Counted from the stretch's first letter, positions 44,022 to 53,873 are shown. The stretch is 64,000 nt of DNA from CAILHX01 sp046155285 (GCA_046155285.1 JBJXEA010000022.1:1-64000), one strand, 5' to 3'. Made by a program: numbers and translations. The notes: generated by a model not told the origin, from the sequence alone.

Positions 44022-44825
44022 TTAGTTCTGATCAGCCGCGATGTCATGGCTAAGATTGGCATCTCCGACTTTCTGAGCCAGTGCGAAGGCTTGTTGCAAT
44101 AGGGTTTGAGCTAGGCTTGCACGACCTTGCGATTTTTCTAGTCTAGCTTGATAGAGCATGGTTTTGGCTAGCCAATAGTCGCTGTTAGCGGCTTTGGCTT
44201 GGTGTAAAACTTCATCCAGATTCTTTTGCGCTTGAACATAGTTTTTTGCGCCAGTTCGTAGCTCGGCCAATTCCAGCGTGGCCAGTAGATAATGGTTCAA
44301 ATCGCCGTTGCTGCGCTCTAGCACACTGCATTTGAGCTGATATTCGATAGCGTGATCGTAGTCACCCAATTGTTTATAAGCGGACGCGATAAGGCGATTG
44401 GACTCAGCACGTTCATTGGCGTTGGCGGCGAATCCATAACCCTGCTTAAAAGCTTCTAGCGCCTTTGTGGTTTCGTTCTTGGCTAATAACAGTTCCGCGC
44501 CTTCATTCAAGTTAATCCACTGCCCTTGCGCTGAATTCGCAATCTTGGCGGCCTCAAAGCCTTGCTGGAATAACGTTATAGCTTGATCCATGTTGCCAGC
44601 AGCCTTATTAGCTCGTGCTTGAAAGGTAATAGCCAGCATTTTCTCAAAAGGCTCGATGGCGAGCTCTTCTGCTTCTATATAGCTAGTCAGCGCTTCTGCG
44701 GGTTTGTTTTCTGTAGACAACGTATGTCCACGGCACACTGCTCCCTCAAAACCAGCTGCGGGGCAAGCTGCAAATACGGGTACTGACAGCAGCAACCCTA
44801 ATAATGTTAGGAAAATTTTCTTCAT
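44022..44825 (-). CDS. Exported TPR-repeat protein
   Basis: 267 aa: signal peptide (about 1-20, cleavage VFA-AC), then an array of helical pairs with TPR spacing (NKAAGNMDQAITLFQQGFEAA, AYKQLGDYDHAIEYQLKC, and related units). ATG 44825 overlaps the cysQ stop (ATGA), better than an upstream in-frame ATG. Probably a periplasmic scaffold or partner-binding protein; no specific role can be assigned. Confidence 0.75.
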   Translation of the reverse strand: MKKIFLTLLGLLLSVPVFAACPAAGFEGAVCRGHTLSTENKPAEALTSYIEAEELAIEPFEKMLAITFQARANKAAGNMDQAITLFQQGFEAAKIANSAQGQWINLNEGAELLLAKNETTKALEAFKQGYGFAANANERAESNRLIASAYKQLGDYDHAIEYQLKCSVLERSNGDLNHYLLATLELAELRTGAKNYVQAQKNLDEVLHQAKAANSDYWLAKTMLYQARLEKSQGRASLAQTLLQQAFALAQKVGDANLSHDIAADQN

Positions 44826-45610
44826 AAATACTGCGTCCAATCGTGCGAACCCGAACCCACCGCAAAAAAGTGCGGATTGAGTAACGAGTCTTTTAGGTTA
44901 TAGCGAAATGCCACGTCATCCATGCCCACCAAACGCCCACCCGCTTGCTCCAGCACGCATTGGGCGGCGGCAGTATCCCATTCTGAGGTAAGTCCTAAGC
45001 GCGGATACAAGTCTGCGCGCCCTTCTGCTACTAGGCAGATTTTGAGTGAACTGCCCATACTGATAAGCATGTGTGGCCCCATGCGATCCAAAAAACGCAT
45101 CAACTCTTCTCCGGCATGCGATCTGCTACCCACCACAGCAACTCCAGTTGGATCAAAATCCCTAGTTTGCATAGGTTCTGGCGTGTGGTCATGCAATTGG
45201 CGATACGCGCCCTCGCCTTTTGCACCGTAAAACAGCAAATTCAGTGCCGGAGCAAAGACTACGCCGAGTACCGGATGGTGATTTTCAATCAGGGCAATGT
45301 TGACGGTGAATTCACCATTACGTTTAATGAATTCGCGTGTGCCATCAAGCGGATCAACCAGCCAGTAGCGACTCCATTGGCGGCGCGTAGCAAAAGGAAT
45401 GCTGGCGGATTCTTCAGACAACACTGGCAGTTCTGGTGTGAGCTTGTTCAGACCATCTTCAATAATATGGTGCGCCGCCATGTCAGCTTGCGTCAGCGGC
45501 GAGTTGTCGGCCTTGTGCTGCACTTGTATGCCCTGCTCATATACCGCCATAATGGCCTCGCCGGCCCGTTTAGCGATTTCTACCACGTCGTGCAACAAGG
45601 GCGATGTCAC
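44822..45610 (-). CDS. cysQ: 3'(2'),5'-bisphosphate nucleotidase CysQ
   Basis: Hydrolyses PAP from sulfate assimilation. Inositol-monophosphatase fold with VLSEESAS, the metal motif DPLDGTREF and SEWDTAAAQCVLEQAGG. 262 aa. It overlaps ligA by 4 nt. Confidence 0.94.
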   Translation of the reverse strand: MTSPLLHDVVEIAKRAGEAIMAVYEQGIQVQHKADNSPLTQADMAAHHIIEDGLNKLTPELPVLSEESASIPFATRRQWSRYWLVDPLDGTREFIKRNGEFTVNIALIENHHPVLGVVFAPALNLLFYGAKGEGAYRQLHDHTPEPMQTRDFDPTGVAVVGSRSHAGEELMRFLDRMGPHMLISMGSSLKICLVAEGRADLYPRLGLTSEWDTAAAQCVLEQAGGRLVGMDDVAFRYNLKDSLLNPHFFAVGSGSHDWTQYL

Positions 45611-47640
45611 GCTGTTTCTCCTAATAATTGCAACAATGCTGCTTCTTCTAACACTGTAACACCAAGCTCTGTCGCGCGTTCTAGCTTGCTACCAGCTTCA
45701 GCGCCAGCCACAACATACGCGGTTTTCTTGGATACGCTGCTGCTCACCTTGCCGCCTGCGGCCTCAATCATAGTTTGTGCTTCATCTCGCGTCAGATTGG
45801 GTAGGCTCCCAGTCAGCACCAGCGTCAATCCGCTGAGTTTACCTGCTTGTATCGCCACACCTGTTTGTAGTTTAACGGTGGCGCGTAGCTGCTGAATGAC
45901 GCTTACATTATGCGGTTCAGCGAAGAACTCCTGAATGGACGCTGCTACGATAGGCCCCACGTCTGGTACTTGCTGCAAAGTTTCTGCATCGGCGGCTTGC
46001 AATGCATCGAAATTGCCGAAGACCCGCGCTAAATCTTTGGCTGTGGCCTCTCCCACGTTGCGTATGCCTAGCGCATAGATAAATCGCGCCAGTGGCACGT
46101 CTATGCGGCTGTTCTCTAAGGCGTCTATGATGTTTTGCGCGGACTTCTCGGCCATGCGCTCCAACGCGGCGAGTTGCTCAATACTAAGCGCATACAAATC
46201 AGCCAGAGTATGCACCAAGCCGCCATCCACCAGTTGATCTACCAACTTATCGCCCAAACCCTCTATGTCCATCGCGCGGCGCGAGGCAAAATGCAGAATC
46301 GCCTGTTTGCGCTGCGCTGGGCAAAACAGTCCGCCAGTGCAGCGTGCAGCGGCTTCGCCCTCCTCCCGCACCACATGCGATCCACATTCAGGGCAAGTGG
46401 GATATTGCGCGATTAAATCAAACTTCACCGTCCCCGCAGGCCGTTTTTCCGCCACAGCAGCCAACACTTCCGGTATCACGTCCCCTGCCCGCCGCACAAT
46501 CACGGTGTCGCCTACCCTTACGTCTTTACGGTCTATTTCGTCTTGATTATGCAAGGTGGCATTGGTCACGGTCACGCCGCCGACGAATACAGGCTTCAAT
46601 CTGGCCACGGGGGTCAACGCGCCGGTGCGCCCTACTTGCACTTCAATCGCTTCAATCACTGTGGTCGCTTCTTGCGGCGGATATTTGTGTGCCACCGCCC
46701 AGCGTGGCTCACGGCTGCGGAAGCCGAGTTCACGCTGCAAAGCCAACTTATTGACCTTGTACACCACGCCGTCAATGTCAAAAGGAAGTTGTGTGCGTTG
46801 CGCAGAAACACGGCGATGAAATGCTATCAAGCCTTCTGCGCCTTGCGTCAAAGCACGTTCGGCGCACACCGGAAAGCCTAATTTTTGCAGCGCATCCAAC
46901 ATGGCGTTATGTGTCATAGGTGTTTCCCAGCCCTGCACTTCGCCCAAACCATAGGCAAAAAATGAGAGTGGACGTTGCACGGTAATGTTGGGGTCAAGCT
47001 GGCGCAAGCTGCCAGCGGCGGCGTTGCGCGGATTGACGAAAATCTTGTCGCCCAATGCGGCTTGTTTTTGATTCAAGCGCTCAAAATCAGCGAGGCGCAT
47101 ATACACCTCGCCACGCACTTCCAGCACCGCTGGCGGGCTTGCTGTGTGGAGCCGCAATGGGATTTGCTGCATGGTGCGGATGTTGTTGGTGACATCCTCG
47201 CCTACTTCGCCATCGCCACGTGTTGCGGCGCTGGTCAGCACGCCATTTTCATAGCGCAGATTGATAGCTAAACCGTCGAATTTGAGCTCCGCCACGAACT
47301 CCACCGGCGCGTCAATGTCACTCAAGCCCAATTCTTTACGAACACGCGCAACAAAATTTTGTGCGCCAGAAGACTCGGTATCGGTTTCTGTTTGGATAGA
47401 AAGCATAGGCACAGCATGGCGTATCGCTGGGAACTCGGTCGCAGCTTTACCACCCACGCGCTGAGTAGGCGATGCGGGCGTGATCAATTCGGGATGTTGA
47501 CGTTCCAGCACTTGCAGCTCTTGAAACAGCCGATCAAATTCGCTATCGCTAAGTTCTGGGGCATCCAGCACGTAATACTGGTGGTTGTGGTGTTCTATCT
47601 GTTGGCGCAGCGTTTCAACGCGTCGAATCACTTCGTGCAT
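45607..47640 (-). CDS. ligA: NAD-dependent DNA ligase
   Basis: 677 aa. Ia domain, adenylation domain with the lysine nucleophile in ELKFDGLAINLRYENG, OB fold, four-Cys zinc finger (CPECGSHV … CTGGLFCPAQ), helix-hairpin-helix set (VPDVGPIVAASI) and C-terminal BRCT (LTGSLPNLTRDEAQTMIE). Complete. It lies directly downstream of zipA. Confidence 0.98.
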   Translation of the reverse strand: MHEVIRRVETLRQQIEHHNHQYYVLDAPELSDSEFDRLFQELQVLERQHPELITPASPTQRVGGKAATEFPAIRHAVPMLSIQTETDTESSGAQNFVARVRKELGLSDIDAPVEFVAELKFDGLAINLRYENGVLTSAATRGDGEVGEDVTNNIRTMQQIPLRLHTASPPAVLEVRGEVYMRLADFERLNQKQAALGDKIFVNPRNAAAGSLRQLDPNITVQRPLSFFAYGLGEVQGWETPMTHNAMLDALQKLGFPVCAERALTQGAEGLIAFHRRVSAQRTQLPFDIDGVVYKVNKLALQRELGFRSREPRWAVAHKYPPQEATTVIEAIEVQVGRTGALTPVARLKPVFVGGVTVTNATLHNQDEIDRKDVRVGDTVIVRRAGDVIPEVLAAVAEKRPAGTVKFDLIAQYPTCPECGSHVVREEGEAAARCTGGLFCPAQRKQAILHFASRRAMDIEGLGDKLVDQLVDGGLVHTLADLYALSIEQLAALERMAEKSAQNIIDALENSRIDVPLARFIYALGIRNVGEATAKDLARVFGNFDALQAADAETLQQVPDVGPIVAASIQEFFAEPHNVSVIQQLRATVKLQTGVAIQAGKLSGLTLVLTGSLPNLTRDEAQTMIEAAGGKVSSSVSKKTAYVVAGAEAGSKLERATELGVTVLEEAALLQLLGETA

Positions 47641-48963
47641 TTAAGAAAACAGCCTCAAAGCGGTGGGGCTTCCTGGATTGATGCCACGTTCACGCATTTT
47701 GGCGTAGATGCCTTGAATCTGCTTGCGAATGGTCTCTATGCCCGCCTCCCCGACTGGACGCTGATTGGAATCGGTCAGCTTGGCACGCAAGGCGGATTCC
47801 AGCCTATCGCCAAACACTGCCATTTGCCGAAATACGTTGTCGCCATTGGCAATGCGTGGCACGTCCAGCATCAGCACCAAATCATAAAGCATCGCGGTGC
47901 GTAGCGATTCCTCGCGCATTGGGCGTTGCGATGAATCTGCCAGTATGTAGAGCGTTTCGCCAGCATCATTGAGTTGGTGAAAACGCCCGTCCTCCTTGAG
48001 TATCAGGCCCGCCGCCTCGGCCAAGCCGCGCAGCTTGGTGCCAGGAAACGCGCCTTCCGATCCTGCGGTGATGTGCAAGGTCATCATCAAATCCACCTCG
48101 ATGCAGAACTCATCCAGCATCTTGGCGTAGCTCAAAGTTTCACGCTCTTCTGGCCAAGTAACAGTGCCGCCTATTGCCTCGCTTAATTGATCAGCCTGCG
48201 CACGAAAAGCGTGCCAGTCATCGGCACGTAACGCCCCGCCTCTATCCACCAGTTGTAAAGCTCCGGCTACTCGCACGAACAATGATTGAATATGCTCGTC
48301 GCTAAGCAACACCCACGCGTCGTCAGTCAAACCAAACCAGCGTACCGGCTTGCTGAAATCAGCTTGCAGACTAAGCTGGGCGGTAATTACGCTGCCGGTG
48401 CAAGCGACATCAGGGGTGAAAATAACGATGGTATCAATCTGGTTATCCAGCCCGTTCGGCAAGGCTGGTGCTGTTCTTGGGGCGAATTTTGGAATTTCTT
48501 CTTGGTTTATTTCAATATCGTCTTCTGCAAGGATGGGCGCAGATTTTTGTTCAATTTCTGACTCTAATTTCGGTTCTACTTCTAGTGCGAGATCAGGTTC
48601 CGGCTCTGGTTCTGGTTCTAAGGCTGCTTCCATTTCCGGCACTTTTTCAGAAACAACCTCTTCTTCAACTTCTACATCTTCTGCAACAGTAAATTCCGGT
48701 TCAGTTTCTTCTGGCTCTGGGAAGGGTTCTGTGTCAGGAAATACGAACTCTGGCTCAGGTTCTGGCTCTGGTTCATAAAATGCTGGAATGGTCGCAGCTT
48801 CTTGTTCGGCGGCACGTCCCATTAGCACGTCTTCTACTGGGCCGTCAAAGCGATGCGCCATGTCGCGGCGGATAGCGCGTTCTTGCCACCAATTCACGAC
48901 TAATAATCCTAAAATAAAGACTGCGGCAAGCGCAATCAGCCCTAGTTGCAGTGGACTTATCAA
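47641..48963 (-). CDS. zipA: Cell division protein ZipA
   Basis: Anchors FtsZ to the membrane. One N-terminal membrane helix (LGLIALAAVFILGLLVVNW), a long acidic proline-rich linker (about residues 55-170, many Glu-Pro pairs), then the C-terminal FtsZ-binding domain (about 180-435). The start is TTG 48963: GGGAG lies 7 nt upstream and it overlaps the DUF3147 stop by 4 nt; a longer frame from 49011 would run back into that gene. The order smc-zipA-ligA is conserved. Confidence 0.9.
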   Translation of the reverse strand: MISPLQLGLIALAAVFILGLLVVNWWQERAIRRDMAHRFDGPVEDVLMGRAAEQEAATIPAFYEPEPEPEPEFVFPDTEPFPEPEETEPEFTVAEDVEVEEEVVSEKVPEMEAALEPEPEPEPDLALEVEPKLESEIEQKSAPILAEDDIEINQEEIPKFAPRTAPALPNGLDNQIDTIVIFTPDVACTGSVITAQLSLQADFSKPVRWFGLTDDAWVLLSDEHIQSLFVRVAGALQLVDRGGALRADDWHAFRAQADQLSEAIGGTVTWPEERETLSYAKMLDEFCIEVDLMMTLHITAGSEGAFPGTKLRGLAEAAGLILKEDGRFHQLNDAGETLYILADSSQRPMREESLRTAMLYDLVLMLDVPRIANGDNVFRQMAVFGDRLESALRAKLTDSNQRPVGEAGIETIRKQIQGIYAKMRERGINPGSPTALRLFS

Positions 48964-49310
48964 GGTTGAACTCCCAATTTTTTGAGTAACATGGTCATGA
49001 TCAAGTAGCAAGCAAACATGAGCGCCAATGAGACCGCCAAGCTAGGCCAGAAACTAATCTTAGCCTTCAACATCCATGGCAACACGGCAAAAAATGCCAG
49101 TGATGGCAGCACTAGCCAGAAAATTCCGGTGGAAAGCGTGGCTATTTTCTCTACATCATGCGATTCCACATAAAGCCAGACTATAGCTAACAGCGAGACT
49201 GTTGGCAAAGAAATGAGCAATGCCGCCAACCAACCATCGCGCTTAGCCAATTCCGAAGCGGCCACTATGATGATGGCTGAGATAAGCACCTTCAATACGG
49301 CATAAATCAT
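48960..49310 (-). CDS. DUF3147 family membrane protein
   Basis: 116 aa with four hydrophobic segments (AVLKVLISAIIIVAA, LAALLISLPTVSLLAIVWLY, IFWLVLPSLAFFAVLPW, LAVSLALMFACYLIMTML). Matches the pattern of DUF3147 inner-membrane proteins. Inserted between smc and zipA with overlaps on both sides, so translation is coupled. Role unknown. Confidence 0.8.
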   Translation of the reverse strand: MIYAVLKVLISAIIIVAASELAKRDGWLAALLISLPTVSLLAIVWLYVESHDVEKIATLSTGIFWLVLPSLAFFAVLPWMLKAKISFWPSLAVSLALMFACYLIMTMLLKKLGVQP

Positions 49311-52300
49311 TAAGCCTCCTCGGTCAATTGCATGGCGGCGGCGATGTCCACTTCGACCACGCGCGACACGCCGCTTTCTTGCATGGTAACGCCTATCAAC
49401 TGCTGAGCCATTTCCATCGCGATTTTATTATGAGTAATGAACACAAATTGTGTGTTTTCCGACATTTTTTTCACCATCGCGCAAAAACGTTCAGTGTTAC
49501 TGTCGTCCAGCGGAGCATCCACTTCGTCCATCAGGCAGAATGGCGCTGGGTTCAAGCGAAATAATGCAAACACTAAAGCCAGCGCTACCAAGGCTTTCTC
49601 ACCGCCAGAAAGTAGATGAATTGTGCTGGTTTTTTTGCCGGGCGGTTGCGCGAATACTTGCAAGCCAGTATCCAAAATCTCCTCGCCTAGCAGCTCCAAG
49701 CGCGCTTGCCCGCCATTAAACAATGTGGCAAACAACTCGCCAAAATTGCGGTTCACCTCGTCAAAAGTATGCTGCAAACGGCCACGGGTCTCACGATCTA
49801 TACGGTTGATGGCATCTTCTAGCGTGGCAATGGCCTGATTCAAATCTAGCGCTTGCGCCTCCAAATAGCTGGCACGCTCATTTTCACTCGACAGTTGTTC
49901 TATCGCCGCCAAATTCACCGCGCCTAGACTAGTGATTTGCTCTTGTAATGAGGCCGCTTGGCGCTCCATGCTGGATGCGCTGGTGGATTTTGGCAATTGC
50001 TCGGCTAATGCGGCCTCGTCCACGCCAGATAAAGCCGCCGCGCATTGTTCAAAATAGAGTCGCGCCTCCTGCTCGTTAAGCCGCGCCTGTTCTAGTTTGT
50101 CGCGTAGAGGATGCAACTGATGCTCGGATTGCATACGGTTTTGCTCGGTTGCTCTGACGCGCGTTTCCAACTCCGCCATCTGGTTACGCGCCTCGGCCAG
50201 TTTGGCCTCTTTTTCACTACGTAAATCTAGCGCACTATCCAGCGCGGCCATCAAGGTATCCGGCGCTTGTGATTGTTGCGCTTGCGTAACCTCTTGCAAC
50301 TGCACGGCCAAGCTCGAATTTTGGTCGGTAAAAACTTTAATTGAGTTTTTTAATTCTATGATTTTATTGCTTATTATTCGCTCGTTATATTCCGCTTCCT
50401 GCGTCGCATACTCCACTTTCCTCAAGCGTTCGCGCGCGACATTCAAAGCTTGTTCCGTCGTCAAAAGTGCTTCTTTTGTTGTGTCACGCAAAGCTTTTGT
50501 CTGCTGAATCGCGCTTTCTTGCTGCGTCTGGTTGGTTTCAGTTAAGTTGAATTGTGCTTTCAGCTCAATGCGTTGCTTGGTGATGTCTGCCAATGCTGCA
50601 TTAGATTGCTGCTGTTGCTCGACCACGCGCTCGCGCTGTTGGCGTAATTTCTCAAGCTCTAAGGTCAGCGCTTGCGTTTTCTGAGTTTGTGTTTGATTAT
50701 TTTTTCTATTTTCATTCAAAGACAAGCGTGTGTTTTCTAAGGTGTTACGCAGCTCATGCAAAGCCAACTCTTCATCACTCAAAACCTTACGGATAGCGGG
50801 CAATTCCGCCTCTAGTGCTTCAACCTCACGCTGACGTTCCAGCAAGCCGTGCAGTTGCGCGGTTTTGGAGTAGAACTTAACACTGTTGCGGCTCACCAAC
50901 TCGCCTTGCGGGCAAACCAGCACCTCGCCTTGCTTTAAGCTGATTTGCCGTGCCAAGGCTGCATCTAGGCTGGTCGCGGTGTCCACGCCATAGAGCCAAT
51001 CGTGCAGCACGCCGTTTAAGTCAGGATTCAGGATTTCAATCTGGTCTATGAGATTGCCCTTGCGGCCAGCATCGCCAGCCGCCGCGAACAGCACCAAAGA
51101 CGCCGGTGGCGCACTGGTCTTGCCTGCCAGCGATAAGGTTTGCAGCAGCACCGCGTTCAATCGCTCGCCCAACACGCTTTCCAGCGCGGTTTCCCAAGCT
51201 GGATTGACGCGCAAGCCTTGCCACAAGCGCGGCTGTTTTTCCATGCCGTGCTGGCTTAGCCATGCGCTCATGGACTGGTCTCCATCCGTGCTTTGCTGGA
51301 TTTTATGCAACGTTGCCAGTTCGGCCTCTATTTGTGCGATTCGGCGTGCTTTCTCGTGCACAGCTTGCTGCTGTTGTTGCAACTGGGTTTGTAGCGCCTC
51401 TTCTTGCGTTTGCTGCTGGGCAATCTCGGCTTGCTGCGCATTCAACTGGTTTTGCGCCTGCTCTTGAGCCTGCAGCGTATCATTAAGCACCGCCTCATCC
51501 GGTATCACCATTGCGGCGATAGCGGCTTCCAGCTTGTGTTGGCGAGCATCTAGCGCTGCTAGTTGTTGTTGCTGATGTTGGCGCTTAGCGAGGCTCAGTT
51601 GCAAGTCTTGCTCGGCTTTTACTAGCCCTTGCTGCGCGGCCTCAAGAGCTTGCTGCGCTACGCGTTGTTGGGCTTGATGCAGAGGAAGCGCTTTGTGGCT
51701 TGCTTCCAGCTCTGCACGCAGCACACTGCCCTGCGCTGCCGCGCTTTGTTTGAGCGTTTCTTGTTGCTGTAACTCGGTTTGCCGTTGACGTATTTGCGTT
51801 TCGATATTCAGGCGCTGCAAATTGAGCTCTTTTTCGCGATGCTGCGCCCGTTCGCTAAGCTCCTTGGCGTGTTTGAGTTGCTGTTCAATCTGCGCCAACG
51901 CAGCGCTGGCTTCGTAGAAATCAGTCTGCGCTTGCTGCGTGCTGTTGCTGGCGTTGAGATGTTGTTGACGAATCAGCTCTAAATTGGCCTCCAGCTTACG
52001 CAGCGTCGCCATCTCGGCCTCAAGTTGGTTCACCAAAATCTCAACTTGGCGTTTGGCCTTCTCCCAAGCACCTGCGGCTTGTTGCTTTTTGAGCAGCCAT
52101 AGCAGCTGATGCGCCGTGTCTAATTGTGATTTAAGCTGATGATATTGCTGCGCTATTTCTGCTTGAGATTGCAGCAACAAAACTTGCTTGGCAATTTCTT
52201 GGCGAATGTCGTCCACTCGTAGCAAGTTCTCGCGCGTGACTTTTAGCCGTGATTCGGTCTCGCGGCGGCGCTCTTTATAGCGCGAAACGCCGGCGGCTTC

Positions 52301-52795
52301 CTCCAAAAACACGCGCAGCTCTTCCGGTTTAGCATCCACGATGCGCGAGATGGTGTTCTGGCCGATGATGGCGTAGGCACGGCTTCCCACGCCAGTTCCA
52401 AGGAATAAATCGGTGATGTCGCGCTTGCGGACTTGCTGGTTGTTGATGATGTAACTGGAGTTGCCGTCGCGCTCCAACACGCGCTTGACCATGATTTCAG
52501 AATACTGCGACCAAGCGCCGGTAGCGCCGCCAAAACTGTTGTCAAAATGCAGCTCAACACTGGCGCGGGATATGGCTTTGCGGTTGAGCGAGCCGTTGAA
52601 AATCACGTCCTGCATGGATTCGCCGCGCAGTTCGCGTGCACTGGATTCGCCCAACACCCAGCGTATTGCCTCCATCACGTTGGATTTTCCGCAGCCGTTG
52701 GGGCCGACGATGGCCACGCGCTGTCCGCTTAGCTGAATAGTGGTGGGATCAACGAACGATTTGAAGCCAGCGAGTTTTAGATGAGTGAGGCGCAT
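49310..52795 (-). CDS. smc: Chromosome segregation protein SMC
   Basis: 1161 aa condensin ATPase. N-terminal KSFVDPTTIQLSG and P-loop VGPNGCGKSNVMEAI; long Gln/Ala/Glu-rich coiled coils; central hinge around residues 500-630; C-terminal signature LLSGGEKALVALALVFAL and Walker B CLMDEVDAPLDDSN. The coiled coil is strongly enriched in Gln. Starts near a divergent gap before queF. Confidence 0.97.
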   Translation of the reverse strand: MRLTHLKLAGFKSFVDPTTIQLSGQRVAIVGPNGCGKSNVMEAIRWVLGESSARELRGESMQDVIFNGSLNRKAISRASVELHFDNSFGGATGAWSQYSEIMVKRVLERDGNSSYIINNQQVRKRDITDLFLGTGVGSRAYAIIGQNTISRIVDAKPEELRVFLEEAAGVSRYKERRRETESRLKVTRENLLRVDDIRQEIAKQVLLLQSQAEIAQQYHQLKSQLDTAHQLLWLLKKQQAAGAWEKAKRQVEILVNQLEAEMATLRKLEANLELIRQQHLNASNSTQQAQTDFYEASAALAQIEQQLKHAKELSERAQHREKELNLQRLNIETQIRQRQTELQQQETLKQSAAAQGSVLRAELEASHKALPLHQAQQRVAQQALEAAQQGLVKAEQDLQLSLAKRQHQQQQLAALDARQHKLEAAIAAMVIPDEAVLNDTLQAQEQAQNQLNAQQAEIAQQQTQEEALQTQLQQQQQAVHEKARRIAQIEAELATLHKIQQSTDGDQSMSAWLSQHGMEKQPRLWQGLRVNPAWETALESVLGERLNAVLLQTLSLAGKTSAPPASLVLFAAAGDAGRKGNLIDQIEILNPDLNGVLHDWLYGVDTATSLDAALARQISLKQGEVLVCPQGELVSRNSVKFYSKTAQLHGLLERQREVEALEAELPAIRKVLSDEELALHELRNTLENTRLSLNENRKNNQTQTQKTQALTLELEKLRQQRERVVEQQQQSNAALADITKQRIELKAQFNLTETNQTQQESAIQQTKALRDTTKEALLTTEQALNVARERLRKVEYATQEAEYNERIISNKIIELKNSIKVFTDQNSSLAVQLQEVTQAQQSQAPDTLMAALDSALDLRSEKEAKLAEARNQMAELETRVRATEQNRMQSEHQLHPLRDKLEQARLNEQEARLYFEQCAAALSGVDEAALAEQLPKSTSASSMERQAASLQEQITSLGAVNLAAIEQLSSENERASYLEAQALDLNQAIATLEDAINRIDRETRGRLQHTFDEVNRNFGELFATLFNGGQARLELLGEEILDTGLQVFAQPPGKKTSTIHLLSGGEKALVALALVFALFRLNPAPFCLMDEVDAPLDDSNTERFCAMVKKMSENTQFVFITHNKIAMEMAQQLIGVTMQESGVSRVVEVDIAAAMQLTEEA

Positions 52796-52805
52796 TGCTT
52801 GCTAT

Positions 52806-52811
52806 TATAAT
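52806..52811 (+). promoter_or_regulatory. TATAAT in the smc-queF divergent gap
   Basis: A perfect TATAAT at 52806-52811 faces queF, embedded in ATTATAAT which reads similarly on the other strand toward smc. No good -35 is placed for either, so this is only a candidate -10. Confidence 0.3.
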
Positions 52812-52841
52812 GGCAGTTGTTCAAATACGCGGCATCTCTAC

Positions 52842-53261
52842 ATGACGACAAAACCTACTCAAAACTTGGAAACTTTCGACAATCCGCAACCGGGGCGTGA
52901 CTTTCACATTCACATGGAAATCCCTGAATTTACTTGCCTTTGTCCAAAAACTGGCCAGCCGGATTTTGCCACCTTGATTCTGGATTACATTCCTGACCAA
53001 AAATGCGTAGAGTTAAAAAGCTTGAAGCTCTACATCTGGTCGTTCCGTGACCAAGGCGCGTTTCATGAAGCCGTGACCAATAGTATTCTGGATGACTTGG
53101 TGGCGGCCACAAACCCACGTTTTATGCGCCTGACCGCCAAGTTCTATGTACGTGGCGGGATATTCACCAATGTCGTCGCCGAGCATCGCAAAGCTGGCTG
53201 GCAACCTGCGCCACGGGTTGAATTGTCGCAGTTTGAGCAGCAGTTTAATACCCGAGACTAA
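52842..53261 (+). CDS. queF: NADPH-dependent 7-cyano-7-deazaguanine reductase
   Basis: Makes preQ1 for queuosine in tRNA. Short single-domain form: 139 aa from ATG 52842. Active Cys in FTCLCPKTGQPDFA; also ELKSLKLYIWSFRDQGAFHE. The in-frame ATG at 52785 overlaps smc and adds non-homologous residues. I see no preQ1 riboswitch in the short leader. Confidence 0.95.
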   Translation: MTTKPTQNLETFDNPQPGRDFHIHMEIPEFTCLCPKTGQPDFATLILDYIPDQKCVELKSLKLYIWSFRDQGAFHEAVTNSILDDLVAATNPRFMRLTAKFYVRGGIFTNVVAEHRKAGWQPAPRVELSQFEQQFNTRD

Positions 53262-53265
53262 GCAC

Positions 53266-53802
53266 ATGGCCGATGGAATCGCGCTAGAAGCCGTGCTGCC
53301 CTTAAGCTGGGCAATGCGCCAAATCATGAGCCAAGCGAATATTGAGGTGCAACGCCAGAGCAATATTTCTCTGCTGCGCTCCTTGGCTTCGATCGAGGCG
53401 ATGGCGCCGGAGCGCGAATTAGAAGACGAAGCCACACAAAAGGCGCTGGAGCGCATGGAGTCCAAGCTGGACATCGTCATGCTGTTGCTAGCTAAACTGG
53501 CGGGCGCAAGCGGCTTATTACCTACCGAGAAGCCCATTGCGCTAAAAGTGGATAGCCTGACCTGGCTAGAGCATGAAAATGCGCCTACGGTCGGGCAATC
53601 AGTGCTGGTTAGCGTATATCTGAATCCGCGCTTGCCACAGCCATTGCTGTTAAGCGCTCAAGTGCGTGATTTGCAAACCAAACATGACGGCACACACGTC
53701 GAAGTGACGTTGGAAGACACCGGAGATGAGCTGCAAGAGTGGCTCACCCGCACCATTTTCCGGTATCATAGACGACAAGTGCAAGCCAGCCGCCAGCCTT
53801 AA
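53266..53802 (+). CDS. PilZ-like domain protein
   Basis: 178 aa from ATG 53266, 4 nt after queF. The N-terminal half is helical (MRQIMSQANIEVQRQ … ALERMESKLDIVMLLLAKLAG). The C-terminal half is beta-rich (VDSLTWLEHENAPTVGQSVL, SAQVRDLQ) and ends IFRYHRRQVQASRQP, resembling PilZ-type domains. The RxxxR/DxSxxG c-di-GMP-binding signature is not evident, so binding is doubtful. The fold call is moderate. Confidence 0.55.
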   Translation: MADGIALEAVLPLSWAMRQIMSQANIEVQRQSNISLLRSLASIEAMAPERELEDEATQKALERMESKLDIVMLLLAKLAGASGLLPTEKPIALKVDSLTWLEHENAPTVGQSVLVSVYLNPRLPQPLLLSAQVRDLQTKHDGTHVEVTLEDTGDELQEWLTRTIFRYHRRQVQASRQP

Positions 53803-53844
53803 TTTTATTGGCTGCTGGCCGCTTAAAAGCCTCTCAAAAAGCGA

Positions 53845-53873
53845 TTGACAAGCCTAGCCCCCTTCCGTATAGT
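53845..53873 (+). promoter_or_regulatory. Strong sigma-70 promoter of the tRNA cluster
   Basis: TTGACA (exact), a 17-nt spacer and TATAGT, followed by a GC-rich discriminator TGCGGC typical of stable RNA genes. Start would be about 8 nt before tRNA-Ala. Confidence 0.85.

Noticed and set aside
45071..45895. 274-codon plus-strand frame opposite cysQ and ligA
   Set aside because: It spans the junction of two well-supported minus-strand genes and shows low-complexity, shadow-like composition.
52785..52841. Longer queF start inside smc
   Set aside because: QueF homology begins after ATG 52842, and the extension overlaps the smc start region.
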